The notes: generated from the sequence alone by a model not told the origin. A DNA stretch of 64,000 nucleotides from Hymenobacter sp. DG25B (GCF_000801315.1 NZ_CP010054.1:868001-932000), one strand, 5' to 3'; numbered from the stretch's first letter, positions 8,482 through 17,256 are shown. A program made the numbers and translations.

Positions 8482-9381
8482 ATGAATACCACCCCTACTC
8501 CACACCGCGCTGGCTTCGTGAGCATTATCGGCAAACCCAACGTGGGCAAGTCGACGCTGATGAACGCGCTGGTAGGTGAGCGGCTGAGCATCGTCACGAG
8601 CAAAGCCCAAACCACCCGCCACCGTATCCTCGGCATCCTCAACGGCGACGATTTCCAGCTGATCTACTCCGATACGCCCGGCATCATTCAGCCCAAATAT
8701 GAGCTGCACAACGCCATGATGTCGTTTGTGTACTCTTCTCTGGAAGATGCTGACGTGGTGCTGTTTGTAACGGATATCTACGAAAAGCACGACGAAGAAC
8801 CCATTGTGGAGCGCCTGCGCAAGATGCAGGACGTTACCATTATGGTGCTCGTCAATAAAATAGACCAGGCCGACCAGGCCGATGTGGAAGCCAAGCTGGC
8901 CTACTGGCACGAGCAGCTACCCAACGCCGCCGAGGTGCTGCCCATCTCCGCCCTGAATGCCTTCGGGACCGAACGGGTGCTGGAGCTTGTGCTGGAAAAG
9001 CTGCCGGTGCACCCGCCGTATTATCCCAAAGATGAACTAACCGACAAGCCCGAGCGGTTTTTTGCCGCCGAGATGATTCGGGAGAAAATCTTTAAGCTCT
9101 ACAAAAAAGAGGTGCCTTACAGCTGTGAGGTCACTATTGATGAGTTTAAAGAAGAAGAAGACATCATCCGGATGCGCTCCACTATTTATGTGGAGCGGGC
9201 CAGCCAGAAAGGCATTGTCATTGGCCAGAAAGGCGAGGCGCTAAAGAAAGTAGGCACCTGGGCCCGCGAGGAAATGGAGAAATTCTTTCTGAAGAAAGTG
9301 TTCCTCGAAATCCACGTGAAAGTCAACGAAAACTGGCGCGCCGACCCCAAAGCCCTGAGCCGGTTCGGGTATAATCAGTAG
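8482..9381 (+). CDS. era: GTPase Era
   Basis: 299 residues, the usual Era length. G1 GKPNVGKST at 17-25, G3 DTPG at 64-67, G4 NKID at 125-128, G5 SAL near 156, and a C-terminal KH RNA-binding domain with GQKG at 248-251. By family it binds the 3' end of 16S rRNA and is needed for 30S subunit maturation. A -7 box lies just upstream. It is followed by a palindromic repeat and then by der, another ribosome-assembly GTPase; this pairing is common in Bacteroidota. Confidence 0.97.
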   Translation: MNTTPTPHRAGFVSIIGKPNVGKSTLMNALVGERLSIVTSKAQTTRHRILGILNGDDFQLIYSDTPGIIQPKYELHNAMMSFVYSSLEDADVVLFVTDIYEKHDEEPIVERLRKMQDVTIMVLVNKIDQADQADVEAKLAYWHEQLPNAAEVLPISALNAFGTERVLELVLEKLPVHPPYYPKDELTDKPERFFAAEMIREKIFKLYKKEVPYSCEVTIDEFKEEEDIIRMRSTIYVERASQKGIVIGQKGEALKKVGTWAREEMEKFFLKKVFLEIHVKVNENWRADPKALSRFGYNQ

Positions 9382-9393
9382 ACAACACATAAA

Positions 9394-9493
9394 AGAACGT
9401 CATGCTGAGCGCAGCCGAAGCATCTCGCTAGTGTGGTATACCACTGCAACATCAGCACGCGAGATTCCTCGACTTCGCTCGGAATGACGTTCT
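9394..9493. repeat. Palindromic intergenic repeat, family 1, copy A
   Basis: A 100-bp imperfect palindrome with perfect 10-bp ends (AGAACGTCAT / ATGACGTTCT); the arms stay similar for about 34 bp (TGAGCGCAGCCGAAGCATCT against its partner). The centre contains TACCAC and its complement. Copies of the same arm sequence lie near 19.7, 21.0, 46.1 and 57.6 kb. It sits between era and der. Confidence 0.85.
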
Positions 9494-9578
9494 AAAGAAC
9501 ACAACTACCGACCTCACATTCACTTAACTACTCCGGGCACTGCCGAAAATGGTCGGGCCGGCGGCTGGAGTCAGACAC

Positions 9579-10901
9579 ATGAAAAATACCATTGCTATTG
9601 TGGGCCGCCCCAACGTGGGCAAGTCCACGCTATTCAACCGCCTGGTAGGCCAGCGCAAAGCCATTATGGACAACGAGTCCGGCGTAACGCGCGACCGGCA
9701 CTACGGCTACGGCGACTGGATCGGGAAGTACTACACCGTGATTGACACTGGTGGCTACGTGCACAACTCCGATGACATCTTCGAAGGCGAAATCAACAAG
9801 CAGGTAAAGCTGGCTATTGATGAGGCCGACGTGGTGTTGTTTATGGTAGATGTGGATGCCGGCGTGCACCACCTCGACGAGGAGTTTGCCAGCGTACTGC
9901 GCCGCTACCAAGGCAAAAAGCCGATTTACATTGTAGCGAACAAGGCTGATACCAACGCCCGCATTCACGCCGCCGGCGAGTTTTACTCCCTGGGCGTGGG
10001 CGACGGCGAAATCTTCCCCATCAGCTCGCAGAGCGGCTCCGGTACCGGCGACCTGCTGGACGCCGTGGTCAGCCACTTTGAGGAAGAAGGTATAGAGGAG
10101 CCCGATGCCGGGATTCCTAAAATTGCCGTGGTAGGCCGCCCCAACGTGGGTAAGTCCTCCTTCGTGAACCTGCTGCTGGGCACCGAACGCAGTATTGTAA
10201 CGGACATTGCCGGCACCACCCGCGACTCTATTCAGGCGCGCTACAATGCCTTTGGTAAGGAGTTTATTCTGGTGGATACGGCTGGTTTGCGCCGCAAAAC
10301 CAAGGTGCATGAAGATGTAGAGTTCTACTCGGTGCTGCGCTCCATCCGGGCGCTGGAAGAGTCTGATATCTGCATTGTGATGCTGGATGCCACCCGCGGC
10401 ATTGAGGCCCAGGACCTGAACATCATTGGCCTGGCCGATAAAAACCGCAAGGGCATTGTAATTCTGGTGAACAAATGGGACCTCATCGAGAACAAGGAAA
10501 CCAACACGGCCAAGGACTTTGAGGAGAAAATCCGCGAGAAAATTGCGCCTATCAGCTATCCGCCCATCATCTTCATTTCGGTGCTGAACAAGCAGCGCGT
10601 GCACAAGGCCATTGAAACCGCCATTGACGTGTACGAGAACAAGCGCCGCAAAATTCCCACCTCGGAGCTGAACGAGGTAATGCTGAAGGAGATTGAGCGG
10701 TATCCGCCGCCCATCCAGAAAGGCAAAATGGTGCGCATCAAATACGTAACGCAGCTGCCCACGCACAACCCGGTGTTTGCCTTCTTCTGCAACCTGCCGC
10801 AGTACGTGCTGGAAAGCTACACGCGCTACCTGGAAAACCGCCTCCGCGAGCATTTCGACTTTACGGGAGTACCAGTAGGTATTATTTTCCGGAAGAAATA
10901 A
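9579..10901 (+). CDS. der: GTPase Der (EngA)
   Basis: 440 residues from the ATG at 9579; the in-frame start at 9549 adds only 10 non-conserved residues. Two tandem G domains: GRPNVGKST at 9-17 and GRPNVGKSS at 186-194, each followed by DTGG or DTAG and NKAD or NKWD motifs, and a C-terminal KH-like domain (PVFAFFCNLPQYVLESYTRY). The tandem arrangement is unique to Der. By family it acts in 50S subunit assembly. It follows era, separated by a palindromic repeat that may end or process the era transcript. Confidence 0.97.
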   Translation: MKNTIAIVGRPNVGKSTLFNRLVGQRKAIMDNESGVTRDRHYGYGDWIGKYYTVIDTGGYVHNSDDIFEGEINKQVKLAIDEADVVLFMVDVDAGVHHLDEEFASVLRRYQGKKPIYIVANKADTNARIHAAGEFYSLGVGDGEIFPISSQSGSGTGDLLDAVVSHFEEEGIEEPDAGIPKIAVVGRPNVGKSSFVNLLLGTERSIVTDIAGTTRDSIQARYNAFGKEFILVDTAGLRRKTKVHEDVEFYSVLRSIRALEESDICIVMLDATRGIEAQDLNIIGLADKNRKGIVILVNKWDLIENKETNTAKDFEEKIREKIAPISYPPIIFISVLNKQRVHKAIETAIDVYENKRRKIPTSELNEVMLKEIERYPPPIQKGKMVRIKYVTQLPTHNPVFAFFCNLPQYVLESYTRYLENRLREHFDFTGVPVGIIFRKK

Positions 10902-11051
10902 GCCTTGGACAGTGGTTTAAGGCAGATTCAGGAAATTTTTTCTGCCGGCCGGGTTACCTTTTTCAGTAATCGGGATAAACCCCAGATTCTACGGAGTTTC
11001 TCTGCGGAGTCGACCTAAAAAAGACTTTTCATTTCCAAATCAACCCCCACC

Positions 11052-11291
11052 ATGAAAAAGGTATTGTTCCTCGCCCTGGCCGCTGTTTCTTTCTCGTTCG
11101 CTTCTTGCGACAGCAAAACTGAAAACGCTCAGGAGCAAGCTGCTGACAACGTAGAAGAAGCTGGCGAAGCCAAAGCTGACGCTATGGAAGATGCTGGTGC
11201 TAACGAGGCTGCTGCTGATGCAGTACGTGACTCGGCTGATGCCAAGGCTGACGCTATGGAAAACGCAGCTGACGCCACGGACGCTAAGTAA
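11052..11291 (+). CDS. Small Ala/Asp/Glu-rich lipoprotein
   Basis: 79 residues: signal peptide ending in the lipobox FASC (Cys19), followed by a very acidic, Ala-rich helical segment with a repeated motif (AKADAMEDAG and AKADAMENAA). Likely anchored to a membrane and extended or coiled. I do not recognise a family; a small cell-envelope lipoprotein of the Lpp-like or stress type is possible. Single gene with its own strong terminator, which suggests an independently and perhaps highly expressed unit. Confidence 0.7.
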   Translation: MKKVLFLALAAVSFSFASCDSKTENAQEQAADNVEEAGEAKADAMEDAGANEAAADAVRDSADAKADAMENAADATDAK

Positions 11292-11314
11292 TTTCGTCTG
11301 CGCCCAGCGCATGT

Positions 11315-11352
11315 AAAAAGAGGGCTTCTCCCACGGGAGAAGCCCTCTTTTT
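11315..11352 (+). terminator. Terminator after the small lipoprotein
   Basis: 18-bp perfect stem (core AGAGGGCTTCTCCC and its complement) with A5 and T5 ends; it can work in both directions and also faces the minus-strand gene ending at 11382. Confidence 0.88.
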
Positions 11353-11381
11353 CGTTCAGGAAGTTTGCGGCCGGATAAGGT

Positions 11382-11948
11382 TTAGCCCAGACGACGCTCC
11401 AGCAGCCCGTCAATCACCTTAAAAAGCTTACGGGGCCCGTACGTGCGCCAGGGCAGCTCATCCAGCTGCCCGCCAAAGTTCACGTAGCTGTCGATATTAT
11501 ACTGGCGCATTTCCCGGATAACGTGCTCCTGAAAGTTAACGGCGGCAATCCAGCCATCCTCCACGTCCTCAAACCACTCCTCGTAATAGCAGTCGTCGGA
11601 GCCGTGAAAGTTGAACACGTTTTCCCCGATGAGCACGAATTTGCGGATGCCTTCGTGCACCATGGAATCCACGATGTTGCGCTTGAGCTGCATCACGTCA
11701 TTCTCAATGGCATCATTCCACTCGCCAATAAACTCAATAATGCCGATGCCCTGCTCGTAATCCACAAACAGGATTTTCAGGAATAAGGTATCTGATTCCA
11801 GGCTGTCCCACTGGGGGTGGATGTAGTAGCCGTAGATGGTATTGACGTAATGGTCCAGGCTGTTTTCGGTTTCAAACAGCGGCGAGCGGGGGTCCTCGGC
11901 AGCCGAGTACTGCTCTATCCAGTTATAATGCGGCTCAATGGTATGCAT
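11382..11948 (-). CDS. Conserved hypothetical protein
   Basis: 188 residues, soluble and acidic, rich in Trp and Tyr (YNWIEQY, YEEWFEDVEDGW), with no signal peptide or membrane segment. I do not recognise a named domain. An alternating hydrophobic pattern (FLKILFVDYEQGIGIIEFIG, then KFVLIGENVFNF) suggests an alpha/beta fold. It is the most downstream gene of a minus-strand series that includes murQ, about 100 bp after a small membrane-protein gene. Confidence 0.65.
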   Translation of the reverse strand: MHTIEPHYNWIEQYSAAEDPRSPLFETENSLDHYVNTIYGYYIHPQWDSLESDTLFLKILFVDYEQGIGIIEFIGEWNDAIENDVMQLKRNIVDSMVHEGIRKFVLIGENVFNFHGSDDCYYEEWFEDVEDGWIAAVNFQEHVIREMRQYNIDSYVNFGGQLDELPWRTYGPRKLFKVIDGLLERRLG

Positions 11949-12052
11949 GGGATACAGCGTCAGGTATAGCTTACGCAGCTAGTTTAACAGCGGTATCCAA
12001 GGCATTTGTTCAGTTATCGCCGATACCTTTCCCCTTTTACTTGCAGGATGAA

Positions 12053-12265
12053 TTATAAGGTTAAGTGCAATAGCATTATACATACTAACAAGCCCGGAAA
12101 GGCAGCTAACAAAGCTATACAGCAGGTTAGCCAGCGCCGTTGTCTACCTGCAATGAATGCAACAGCAAGCAGCATGATGCCTAACGGGCCAATAAAGTAA
12201 GATGCCACTGAAAAGAGTCCATCGCCTAGCCATGAGGCTAACAGGAAACTTCCCAATTGTAGCAA
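12053..12265 (-). CDS. Possible small membrane protein
   Basis: 70 residues with hydrophobic stretches near 3-12, 18-40 and 47-68, separated by GRQRRW, which fits a three-helix or two-helix membrane protein. It lies in the 380-bp gap between murQ and the 188-residue unknown, on their strand. No family recognised. Local DNA is somewhat more AT-rich than its neighbours. It could be a chance reading frame; homologs would settle it. Confidence 0.4.
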   Translation of the reverse strand: MLQLGSFLLASWLGDGLFSVASYFIGPLGIMLLAVAFIAGRQRRWLTCCIALLAAFPGLLVCIMLLHLTL

Positions 12266-12330
12266 GACTAGGACCCAAGTGACCCGAAAATTGTCTGGCT
12301 ACGAAAGCGGGGCAACATATAGTATTTATT

Positions 12331-13137
12331 TTAGGGGTTTAGCCGGGCATCCAGCGCAGCCCGCACTGAACCATGCTGGCGCAGCAGCTCCGCTGCTTCT
12401 GCCTGCGCAATACCTAGCTCATCCATCAGCATCCGCTCGCCGCGGTCTACCAGCTTGGCGTTGCTGAGCTGCATATCCACCATTTTATTGCCCTTCACGC
12501 GGCCCAGTTGAATCATGGTGGCCGTAGTGAGCATGTTGAGCACCAGCTTTTGCGCGGTGCCGGCTTTCATGCGCGTGCTGCCTGTTACAAACTCCGGCCC
12601 GGTTACCACTTCCACCGGAAACTCAGCGGCCGTGGCCACTGCCGAGCCGGCATTGCACACAATACAGCCCGTGGCTATGCCGTGCTGCCGGGCCTGGTTG
12701 AGCCCGCCAATTACGTAGGGTGTGCGGCCCGAGGCTGCAATGCCTACCACTATATCTTTTTCACTGATGTCGAAGGCCCGCAAATCCTTCCAGGCCTGTT
12801 CCGCATCGTCCTCCGCGTTTTCTACCGCCTGCCGAATGGCCTTATCACCACCCGCAATCAGCCCGATAACCAGCCCCTGAGGCACGCCAAACGTGGGCGG
12901 GCACTCAGAGGCATCCAGAATACCCAGGCGGCCACTGGTGCCGGCACCGATGTAGAAAAGGCGTCCGCCTTCCCGCAGCCGGGCTACGGTAGCTTGTACC
13001 AGTGCCTCAATCTGCGGCAGTGCCTTGGCAACTGCCAGCGGCACCGTCTGATCTACGCTGTTAATCCCGGCCAGCAGTTCGTGGGTACTCAGCGTTTCGA
13101 GGTTATGGAAGTGGGAAGGACTTTCGGTGTTGTTCAC
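12331..13137 (-). CDS. murQ: N-acetylmuramic acid 6-phosphate etherase
   Basis: 268 residues, a little shorter than the E. coli enzyme at the C-terminus. SIS-type sugar isomerase fold with GAGTSGRLG at 64-72, DASECPPTFG (Glu78, equivalent to the catalytic glutamate) and SGRTPYVIGG near 135-145, plus TGSTRMKAGTAQK. It splits the lactyl ether of MurNAc-6-P to give GlcNAc-6-P and lactate during peptidoglycan recycling. No murP- or anmK-like gene is adjacent. It starts 25 bp after a cytochrome b5-like gene, so they are probably co-transcribed. Confidence 0.95.
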   Translation of the reverse strand: MNNTESPSHFHNLETLSTHELLAGINSVDQTVPLAVAKALPQIEALVQATVARLREGGRLFYIGAGTSGRLGILDASECPPTFGVPQGLVIGLIAGGDKAIRQAVENAEDDAEQAWKDLRAFDISEKDIVVGIAASGRTPYVIGGLNQARQHGIATGCIVCNAGSAVATAAEFPVEVVTGPEFVTGSTRMKAGTAQKLVLNMLTTATMIQLGRVKGNKMVDMQLSNAKLVDRGERMLMDELGIAQAEAAELLRQHGSVRAALDARLNP

Positions 13138-13161
13138 AGAGAATAGTATGGGCGGAGAAGA

Positions 13162-13458
13162 TTAAGACTTGGCCGAAGCCGCCGTGGTTTTTAGCCGCCC
13201 TATAACCGGAAACCGGTCGAAAACGTTGGGTGTGTGCGGGGCATCTACCTCCAGCTCGCGGGTGAGGTCCTGGCCGGCCCAGTGCTCGTAGTGGTTACCG
13301 CGCCGCCACAGGCGGGAGCGGGTTACGTCATAAATCAGCCCCTGGTAGCTTACCCAGACTTCGTCCCGGTCCTGCCCGTTGCGCAGGGCCAGCTGAGCGC
13401 GGGAGTATTCGGGCAGGCTATCAGTTGCCGGTTGCGGGTTGCCAGTTGCCAGAGTCAT
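13162..13458 (-). CDS. Cytochrome b5-like heme-binding domain protein
   Basis: 98 residues. EYSRAQLALRNGQD, VSYQGLIYDVTRS and GNHYEHWAGQDLTREL correspond to the cytochrome b5 heme/steroid-binding domain; the two expected axial His are in GNHYEHWAG and DAPHTP. The first dozen residues (MTLATGNPQPATDS) are encoded by a repeat built of GGCAACT units, so the native start may be internal. Likely an electron carrier or small-ligand binder; no redox partner is adjacent. Part of a minus-strand series with the arginase-like gene upstream and murQ downstream. Confidence 0.8.
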   Translation of the reverse strand: MTLATGNPQPATDSLPEYSRAQLALRNGQDRDEVWVSYQGLIYDVTRSRLWRRGNHYEHWAGQDLTRELEVDAPHTPNVFDRFPVIGRLKTTAASAKS

Positions 13459-13562
13459 TCGTTTGTTAGTGGTCAGGTGATGATGGTCAGTTGCCGGATG
13501 TTGGTTAATAATCGTCAGTTGCCGGTTTTTGCTGGCAACTAAAAACTGGCAACTGGCAACTC
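13421..13562. repeat. Cluster of AGTTGCC / GGCAACT short repeats
   Basis: At least seven copies of the 7-mer AGTTGCC or its complement in about 140 bp, some in hairpin arrangement. It fills the gap between two minus-strand genes, overlaps the 5' end of the cytochrome b5-like gene and touches the stop codon of the arginase-like gene. Confidence 0.8.
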
Positions 13563-14709
13563 ATCCTAACAAAGCCTGCGTCAGAATCCAGCGGTTAGGC
13601 AGGTCGCCCTGGGCGGCGTGCAGGTAGTCCTGGTAGCTGCAGGGCACAATGCGCTTGAGGTTGCTATCGGCGAGGCTTTCCACTTCCAGCCACCATTTTT
13701 CCGTACGACGCGCTTTGTAGAACACCAGCTTGGCCGGTGTGCCCGGCAGGCCCACCGCGTAGCGCATAAAGCGCCGGCTCTGAAAATCAGTTTCGCCGTG
13801 GCGGTGGTAAAAGCCCTCAATGAAATACCACAGCATGGTGGCCGTTGCAAATGCCGCCAGGCCGTGTGGGTCGTGGTCGGGGCGGTAGCCGTACAGTCCA
13901 AAGGAGCTGAGTTGGTCGTTGTGGCCGGCATACCAGCACAGCTGGGAGGCTTCCTCGCCGGTAAGCCCATACGGGCTGGCCGGGTAGTAGCCCGGAAAGT
14001 CGGGCCAGCGCAGTGCCGAGAGGTCAAAGCTCATCATATCGGCCTGCCGGATCAGCGGCTCCGCCTGCCGCACATCGGTATGCACTTCACCCAGACGCAG
14101 GGTTTCAAAGTGCAGTTTCTCCAGCGTAGCCAGCACGCCGGGCTGCACCAGGTACTGCTGGTGGCCAATCTGGCTGAAGGCGAACAGGAAATTCGGCTCG
14201 TGCATCAGAATCCGCTGCAGGTGCGATTCTTCGGCCGGGGCCGTATCCTGCTCGGCCATGTCCACGCGGGAGTCAATGGTCACGTGGCTGACGGGGCGCT
14301 CCAGGGTTTCGTAAGCCAGAAATTGCCCGTAGTCCAGGTCGTGGCTGCCACCCAGCAACAGCGGAATGGTCTTTTGCTCCAGCAGAGCAGCCACAATTTC
14401 CCGTAGGCGCAGGTAGGTATCTTCCAGGGTGAGGCCGGGGCGCAGGTTACCTAAATCAACCAGCCGGATAGGTCCGGTGCCTTTCTGAAGCTGGTAAAAC
14501 CGTTCCCGCACGGCGTTGGCAGCATGGCTGGCCGGCGCGCCGGCGGCGCTGCCGCGCCACTCGTCCAGCCCAATCAGGGCCAGATCAGCCGCGCGCCAGT
14601 CGGGAAACGTATCCACAAAGCGCGTGGCATAGGCGCCCAGCGTAGTAGGCGCAGGCGCCGCGGCCAGCGGATCTTCGAGAAGCGGATCAAAGAATATCGC
14701 AAGGTTCAT
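13561..14709 (-). CDS. Arginase/formimidoylglutamase-like protein with altered metal ligands
   Basis: 382 residues. The ureohydrolase fold is visible: LLLGGSHDLDYGQF near 117-130 takes the place of GGDHS, VTIDSRVD at 143-150 that of DAHxD, and MSFDLSALRW near 226-235 that of SxDxDxxDP. His123, Asp146, Asp150 and Asp229 are kept, but the His of DAHxD is Arg148 and the second Asp of the third motif is Ser231. Such proteins are usually named formimidoylglutamase in Bacteroidota, but a normal two-Mn site looks incomplete. No hut genes are adjacent. A -7 box (TAGTTTTG) lies 23 bp upstream. Confidence 0.75.
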   Translation of the reverse strand: MNLAIFFDPLLEDPLAAAPAPTTLGAYATRFVDTFPDWRAADLALIGLDEWRGSAAGAPASHAANAVRERFYQLQKGTGPIRLVDLGNLRPGLTLEDTYLRLREIVAALLEQKTIPLLLGGSHDLDYGQFLAYETLERPVSHVTIDSRVDMAEQDTAPAEESHLQRILMHEPNFLFAFSQIGHQQYLVQPGVLATLEKLHFETLRLGEVHTDVRQAEPLIRQADMMSFDLSALRWPDFPGYYPASPYGLTGEEASQLCWYAGHNDQLSSFGLYGYRPDHDPHGLAAFATATMLWYFIEGFYHRHGETDFQSRRFMRYAVGLPGTPAKLVFYKARRTEKWWLEVESLADSNLKRIVPCSYQDYLHAAQGDLPNRWILTQALLG

Positions 14710-14731
14710 CAGGCTCGGGCAGTGCTGCTGA

Positions 14732-14739
14732 CAAAACTA
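14732..14739 (-). promoter_or_regulatory. Putative -7 box of the arginase-like gene
   Basis: Minus-strand TAGTTTTG fits TAnnTTTG, 23 bp before the ATG. No -33 TTG at the right spacing. Confidence 0.45.
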
Positions 14740-14841
14740 GTTAAAAAGGCCGCTGCTACGGTATTCCAACCGGCCGTAAATAGGCTTTCCGCTAAAAAAT
14801 CAATTTATTTAACCACTATTTCCACCTCACCACCTTTGTTC

Positions 14842-16623
14842 ATGCAAGTTCGTCGCGCTTTTGATATTCTTCCTTATCAACTGGAGAACACCCCTAAATC
14901 TGATTGCCTGGCTGCCAAAGTAAACGGAACGTGGGAAAAAATGAGTACCCAGCAGGTGTACGATGCCGCGCAACTGGTGAGCTTGGGTCTGGTAAAGTTG
15001 GGGCTGAAGAAGGACGATAAAGTGGCCATCATCTCCATGAACCGCCCGGAGTGGATGCTGGCCGACTACGGCATCTCGCAAATTGGTGCCGTGAGCGTGC
15101 CTATGTACCCCAGCATTACGGTGGAGGACTATAAGTACATCTTTGCCGATGCCGGGGTAAAAGCCGTTTTCGTGGCCGATAAGAAGCTGTATGCCAATGT
15201 AACAGCCGCTATTGAGGGTCTGAGTATCCCCGCCACCAATATTTTTACATTCGATACCATTCCCGGCGCCCGCCATTTCTCCGAGCTGGTGGAAATGGGC
15301 AAGACGGGCGACGTAGCCTCACTGCAGCCCCTGAAGGATGCTGTGCAGCCCGACGACCTGCTCACGCTGATTTACACCAGCGGCACCACCGGCCAGCCTA
15401 AAGGCGTGATGCTGTCCCACGACAACATTCTGAGTAACTGCCGCAATTCGCAGCGCTTTGTGCCGGTGAATAAGAATGATATGGCCCTGAGCTTCCTGCC
15501 GCTCTGCCACATCTTTGAGCGCATGGTCACCTACCTCTATATGATTAACGGCGTGAGCATTTACTACGCCGAGAGCATGGAAGTCATTGCGGATAACCTG
15601 CGCGAAGTAAAGCCCAGCATCTTCACCACTGTGCCGCGTCTGCTGGAAAAGGTGTTCGATAAGATTGTAGCCAAAGGCCACGAGCTGACCGGCATCAAAA
15701 AAAGCCTGTTTTTCTGGGCGCTGAATCTGGGTCTGAAGTACGACACGCAGAAAGACCAGGGCGCCTTCTACAATGCCCAGCTGGCCTTGGCCAACAAGCT
15801 CATTTTCAATAAATGGCGCGAAGCGCTGGGCGGTAACCTCAAGTGCATCGTTTCCGGCGGTGGTGCGTTGCAGCCGCGTTTGGCGCGCGTGTTCTGGGCC
15901 GCTGGCATCCGGGTAATGGAAGGCTACGGCCTCACCGAAACCTCGCCGGTTATTGCTGTGGGCGGCTTCGAGCCCGAAAACAACCTGATTGGCACCGTGG
16001 GACCCATCATCGACAACACGGAAGTAAAGATTGCGCCCGATGGCGAAATCCTGACCAAATCGGCCTCCGTGATGAAGGGCTACTACAACAAGCCTGAGCT
16101 GACGGCCAAGGAGTTTGATGAGGAAGGCTGGTTCCACACCGGCGACATTGGCGAGCTGGTGAACGGCCGCTTCCTCAAAATCACGGACCGCAAAAAGGAG
16201 ATGTTCAAGACCTCGGGCGGCAAGTACATTGCCCCGCAGGTAATTGAAGGCAAGCTGAAGGAGTCGCCGCTGGTAGAGCAGTGCATGGTGGTGGGCGACG
16301 GGCAGAAATTCCCCTCCGTACTGATTATTCCCGCCTTCGACGACCTGCGCGGCTGGTGCAAGCGCAACGGTTTAGACTGCACCGGGCCCAACGACGAGCT
16401 GATCAAAAACGAGAAGATTATATCGATGTACGAAGACCTGGTGAAGAAATACAACCAAGGCTTTGCGCAGTGGGAGCAGGTAAAGAAAGTGGCGCTGCTA
16501 CCCCAGCAATGGACGGTGGAAACCGGTGAGATGACGCCCACCATGAAGGTGAAGCGCAAAGTCATCTTCCAGAACAACACCGACCTGATCGACAGCTTAT
16601 ATCATACCGACAGCCGCCGCTAA
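14842..16623 (+). CDS. fadD: Long-chain acyl-CoA synthetase (AMP-dependent)
   Basis: 593 residues from the ATG at 14842; the open frame continues upstream to 14524, but that part is antisense to the neighbouring gene. The P-loop-like AMP motif YTSGTTGQPKGVML is near 177-190, with EGYGLTETSPV near 357-367, GWFHTGDIG near 430 and a C-terminal DRKKEMFKTSGGKYIAP segment. Length and order match long-chain fatty acid CoA ligases (FAA1/FadD15 type). It activates fatty acids to acyl-CoA using ATP, supplying substrate to the beta-oxidation genes that follow. A terminator at 16632 separates it from the marR gene, so it has its own transcript. Confidence 0.93.
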   Translation: MQVRRAFDILPYQLENTPKSDCLAAKVNGTWEKMSTQQVYDAAQLVSLGLVKLGLKKDDKVAIISMNRPEWMLADYGISQIGAVSVPMYPSITVEDYKYIFADAGVKAVFVADKKLYANVTAAIEGLSIPATNIFTFDTIPGARHFSELVEMGKTGDVASLQPLKDAVQPDDLLTLIYTSGTTGQPKGVMLSHDNILSNCRNSQRFVPVNKNDMALSFLPLCHIFERMVTYLYMINGVSIYYAESMEVIADNLREVKPSIFTTVPRLLEKVFDKIVAKGHELTGIKKSLFFWALNLGLKYDTQKDQGAFYNAQLALANKLIFNKWREALGGNLKCIVSGGGALQPRLARVFWAAGIRVMEGYGLTETSPVIAVGGFEPENNLIGTVGPIIDNTEVKIAPDGEILTKSASVMKGYYNKPELTAKEFDEEGWFHTGDIGELVNGRFLKITDRKKEMFKTSGGKYIAPQVIEGKLKESPLVEQCMVVGDGQKFPSVLIIPAFDDLRGWCKRNGLDCTGPNDELIKNEKIISMYEDLVKKYNQGFAQWEQVKKVALLPQQWTVETGEMTPTMKVKRKVIFQNNTDLIDSLYHTDSRR

Positions 16624-16631
16624 CCCCAAGG

Positions 16632-16660
16632 CCCCGCTATTGGAGTAGCGGGGTCTTTTT
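16632..16660 (+). terminator. Terminator after the acyl-CoA synthetase gene
   Basis: 8-bp GC-rich stem (CCCCGCTA / TAGCGGGG), 6-nt loop, followed by a T-rich tail. Confidence 0.85.
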
Positions 16661-16727
16661 ATTTATAATAGGTGGGAAGTCGGAAAACCTGGCAGCAGTT
16701 AGGCTAAACTTTTTTTGCCTGAACTAG

Positions 16728-16739
16728 TATGCAAGCATA
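16728..16739. promoter_or_regulatory. Candidate MarR operator
   Basis: TATGCAAGCATA is a perfect dyad (5-bp arms, 2-bp centre) 38 bp before the marR start, followed by a second imperfect CATATTTATGTATG dyad. Position and symmetry fit an autoregulatory site for the MarR protein encoded next to it. Binding is inference. Confidence 0.5.
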
Positions 16740-16776
16740 ACATATTTATGTATGTTTACCGGACTTCACCCCGCTC

Positions 16777-17256
16777 ATGACACCGGAAGAAACCGTCGAT
16801 TATAACATCAAAGTAGCCTGGCACGCCATTTCGCGCATGTACAACACGCAGGCTGCCAAGCACGACATCACCACCAGTATTGGCTTCGTGCTCCTGAACA
16901 TTGATCAGGAAAACGGCACGCCGGCTACCAAAATTGCGCCCCTGCTGGGCCTGGAAACGCGCAGCCTCACGCGCATTCTGCGCAGCATGGAAGAGAAGGG
17001 CCTGATCTACAAACAGGCCGACCAGCTGGACAAGCGCTCCGTGCGCATTTTCCTGACCGAAGAAGGCCTGCAGAAAAAGGAAATTTCCCGCCAGACGGTG
17101 CGCCACTTCAACCTGAAGGTGCGCGAGAAAATCCCGCAAAACCAGCTGGATACCTTCTTCACGGTCATTTCTCAGATTACGGCCATGATTGAGGGCAAAA
17201 CCCTATTCGAGGACTTCACCCTGAAACCCCTGCGCTCGGAGTCTAAGTCGGCTTAG
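16777..17256 (+). CDS. MarR-family transcriptional regulator
   Basis: 159 residues. Winged helix-turn-helix of MarR type: a helical N-terminus, then NGTPATKIAPLLGLETRSLTRILRSMEEKGLI near 46-77 as the HTH, and the beta wing DQLDKRSVRIFLTEEGLQ. It sits 62 bp before fadN and is the probable local regulator of fadN-fadA-fadE; acyl-CoA or fatty acid is the likely ligand by context only. A perfect dyad lies in its promoter region. Repression versus activation cannot be told from sequence. Confidence 0.9.
   Translation: MTPEETVDYNIKVAWHAISRMYNTQAAKHDITTSIGFVLLNIDQENGTPATKIAPLLGLETRSLTRILRSMEEKGLIYKQADQLDKRSVRIFLTEEGLQKKEISRQTVRHFNLKVREKIPQNQLDTFFTVISQITAMIEGKTLFEDFTLKPLRSESKSA

Noticed and set aside
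9630..10853. A 407-codon minus-strand frame across der
   Set aside because: Antisense shadow of der with the same His/Ala/Val-rich composition and no motifs.
14524..14841. N-terminal extension of the acyl-CoA synthetase frame
   Set aside because: The upstream part is antisense to the arginase-like gene and Arg/Ala-rich; the conserved protein begins at 14842.
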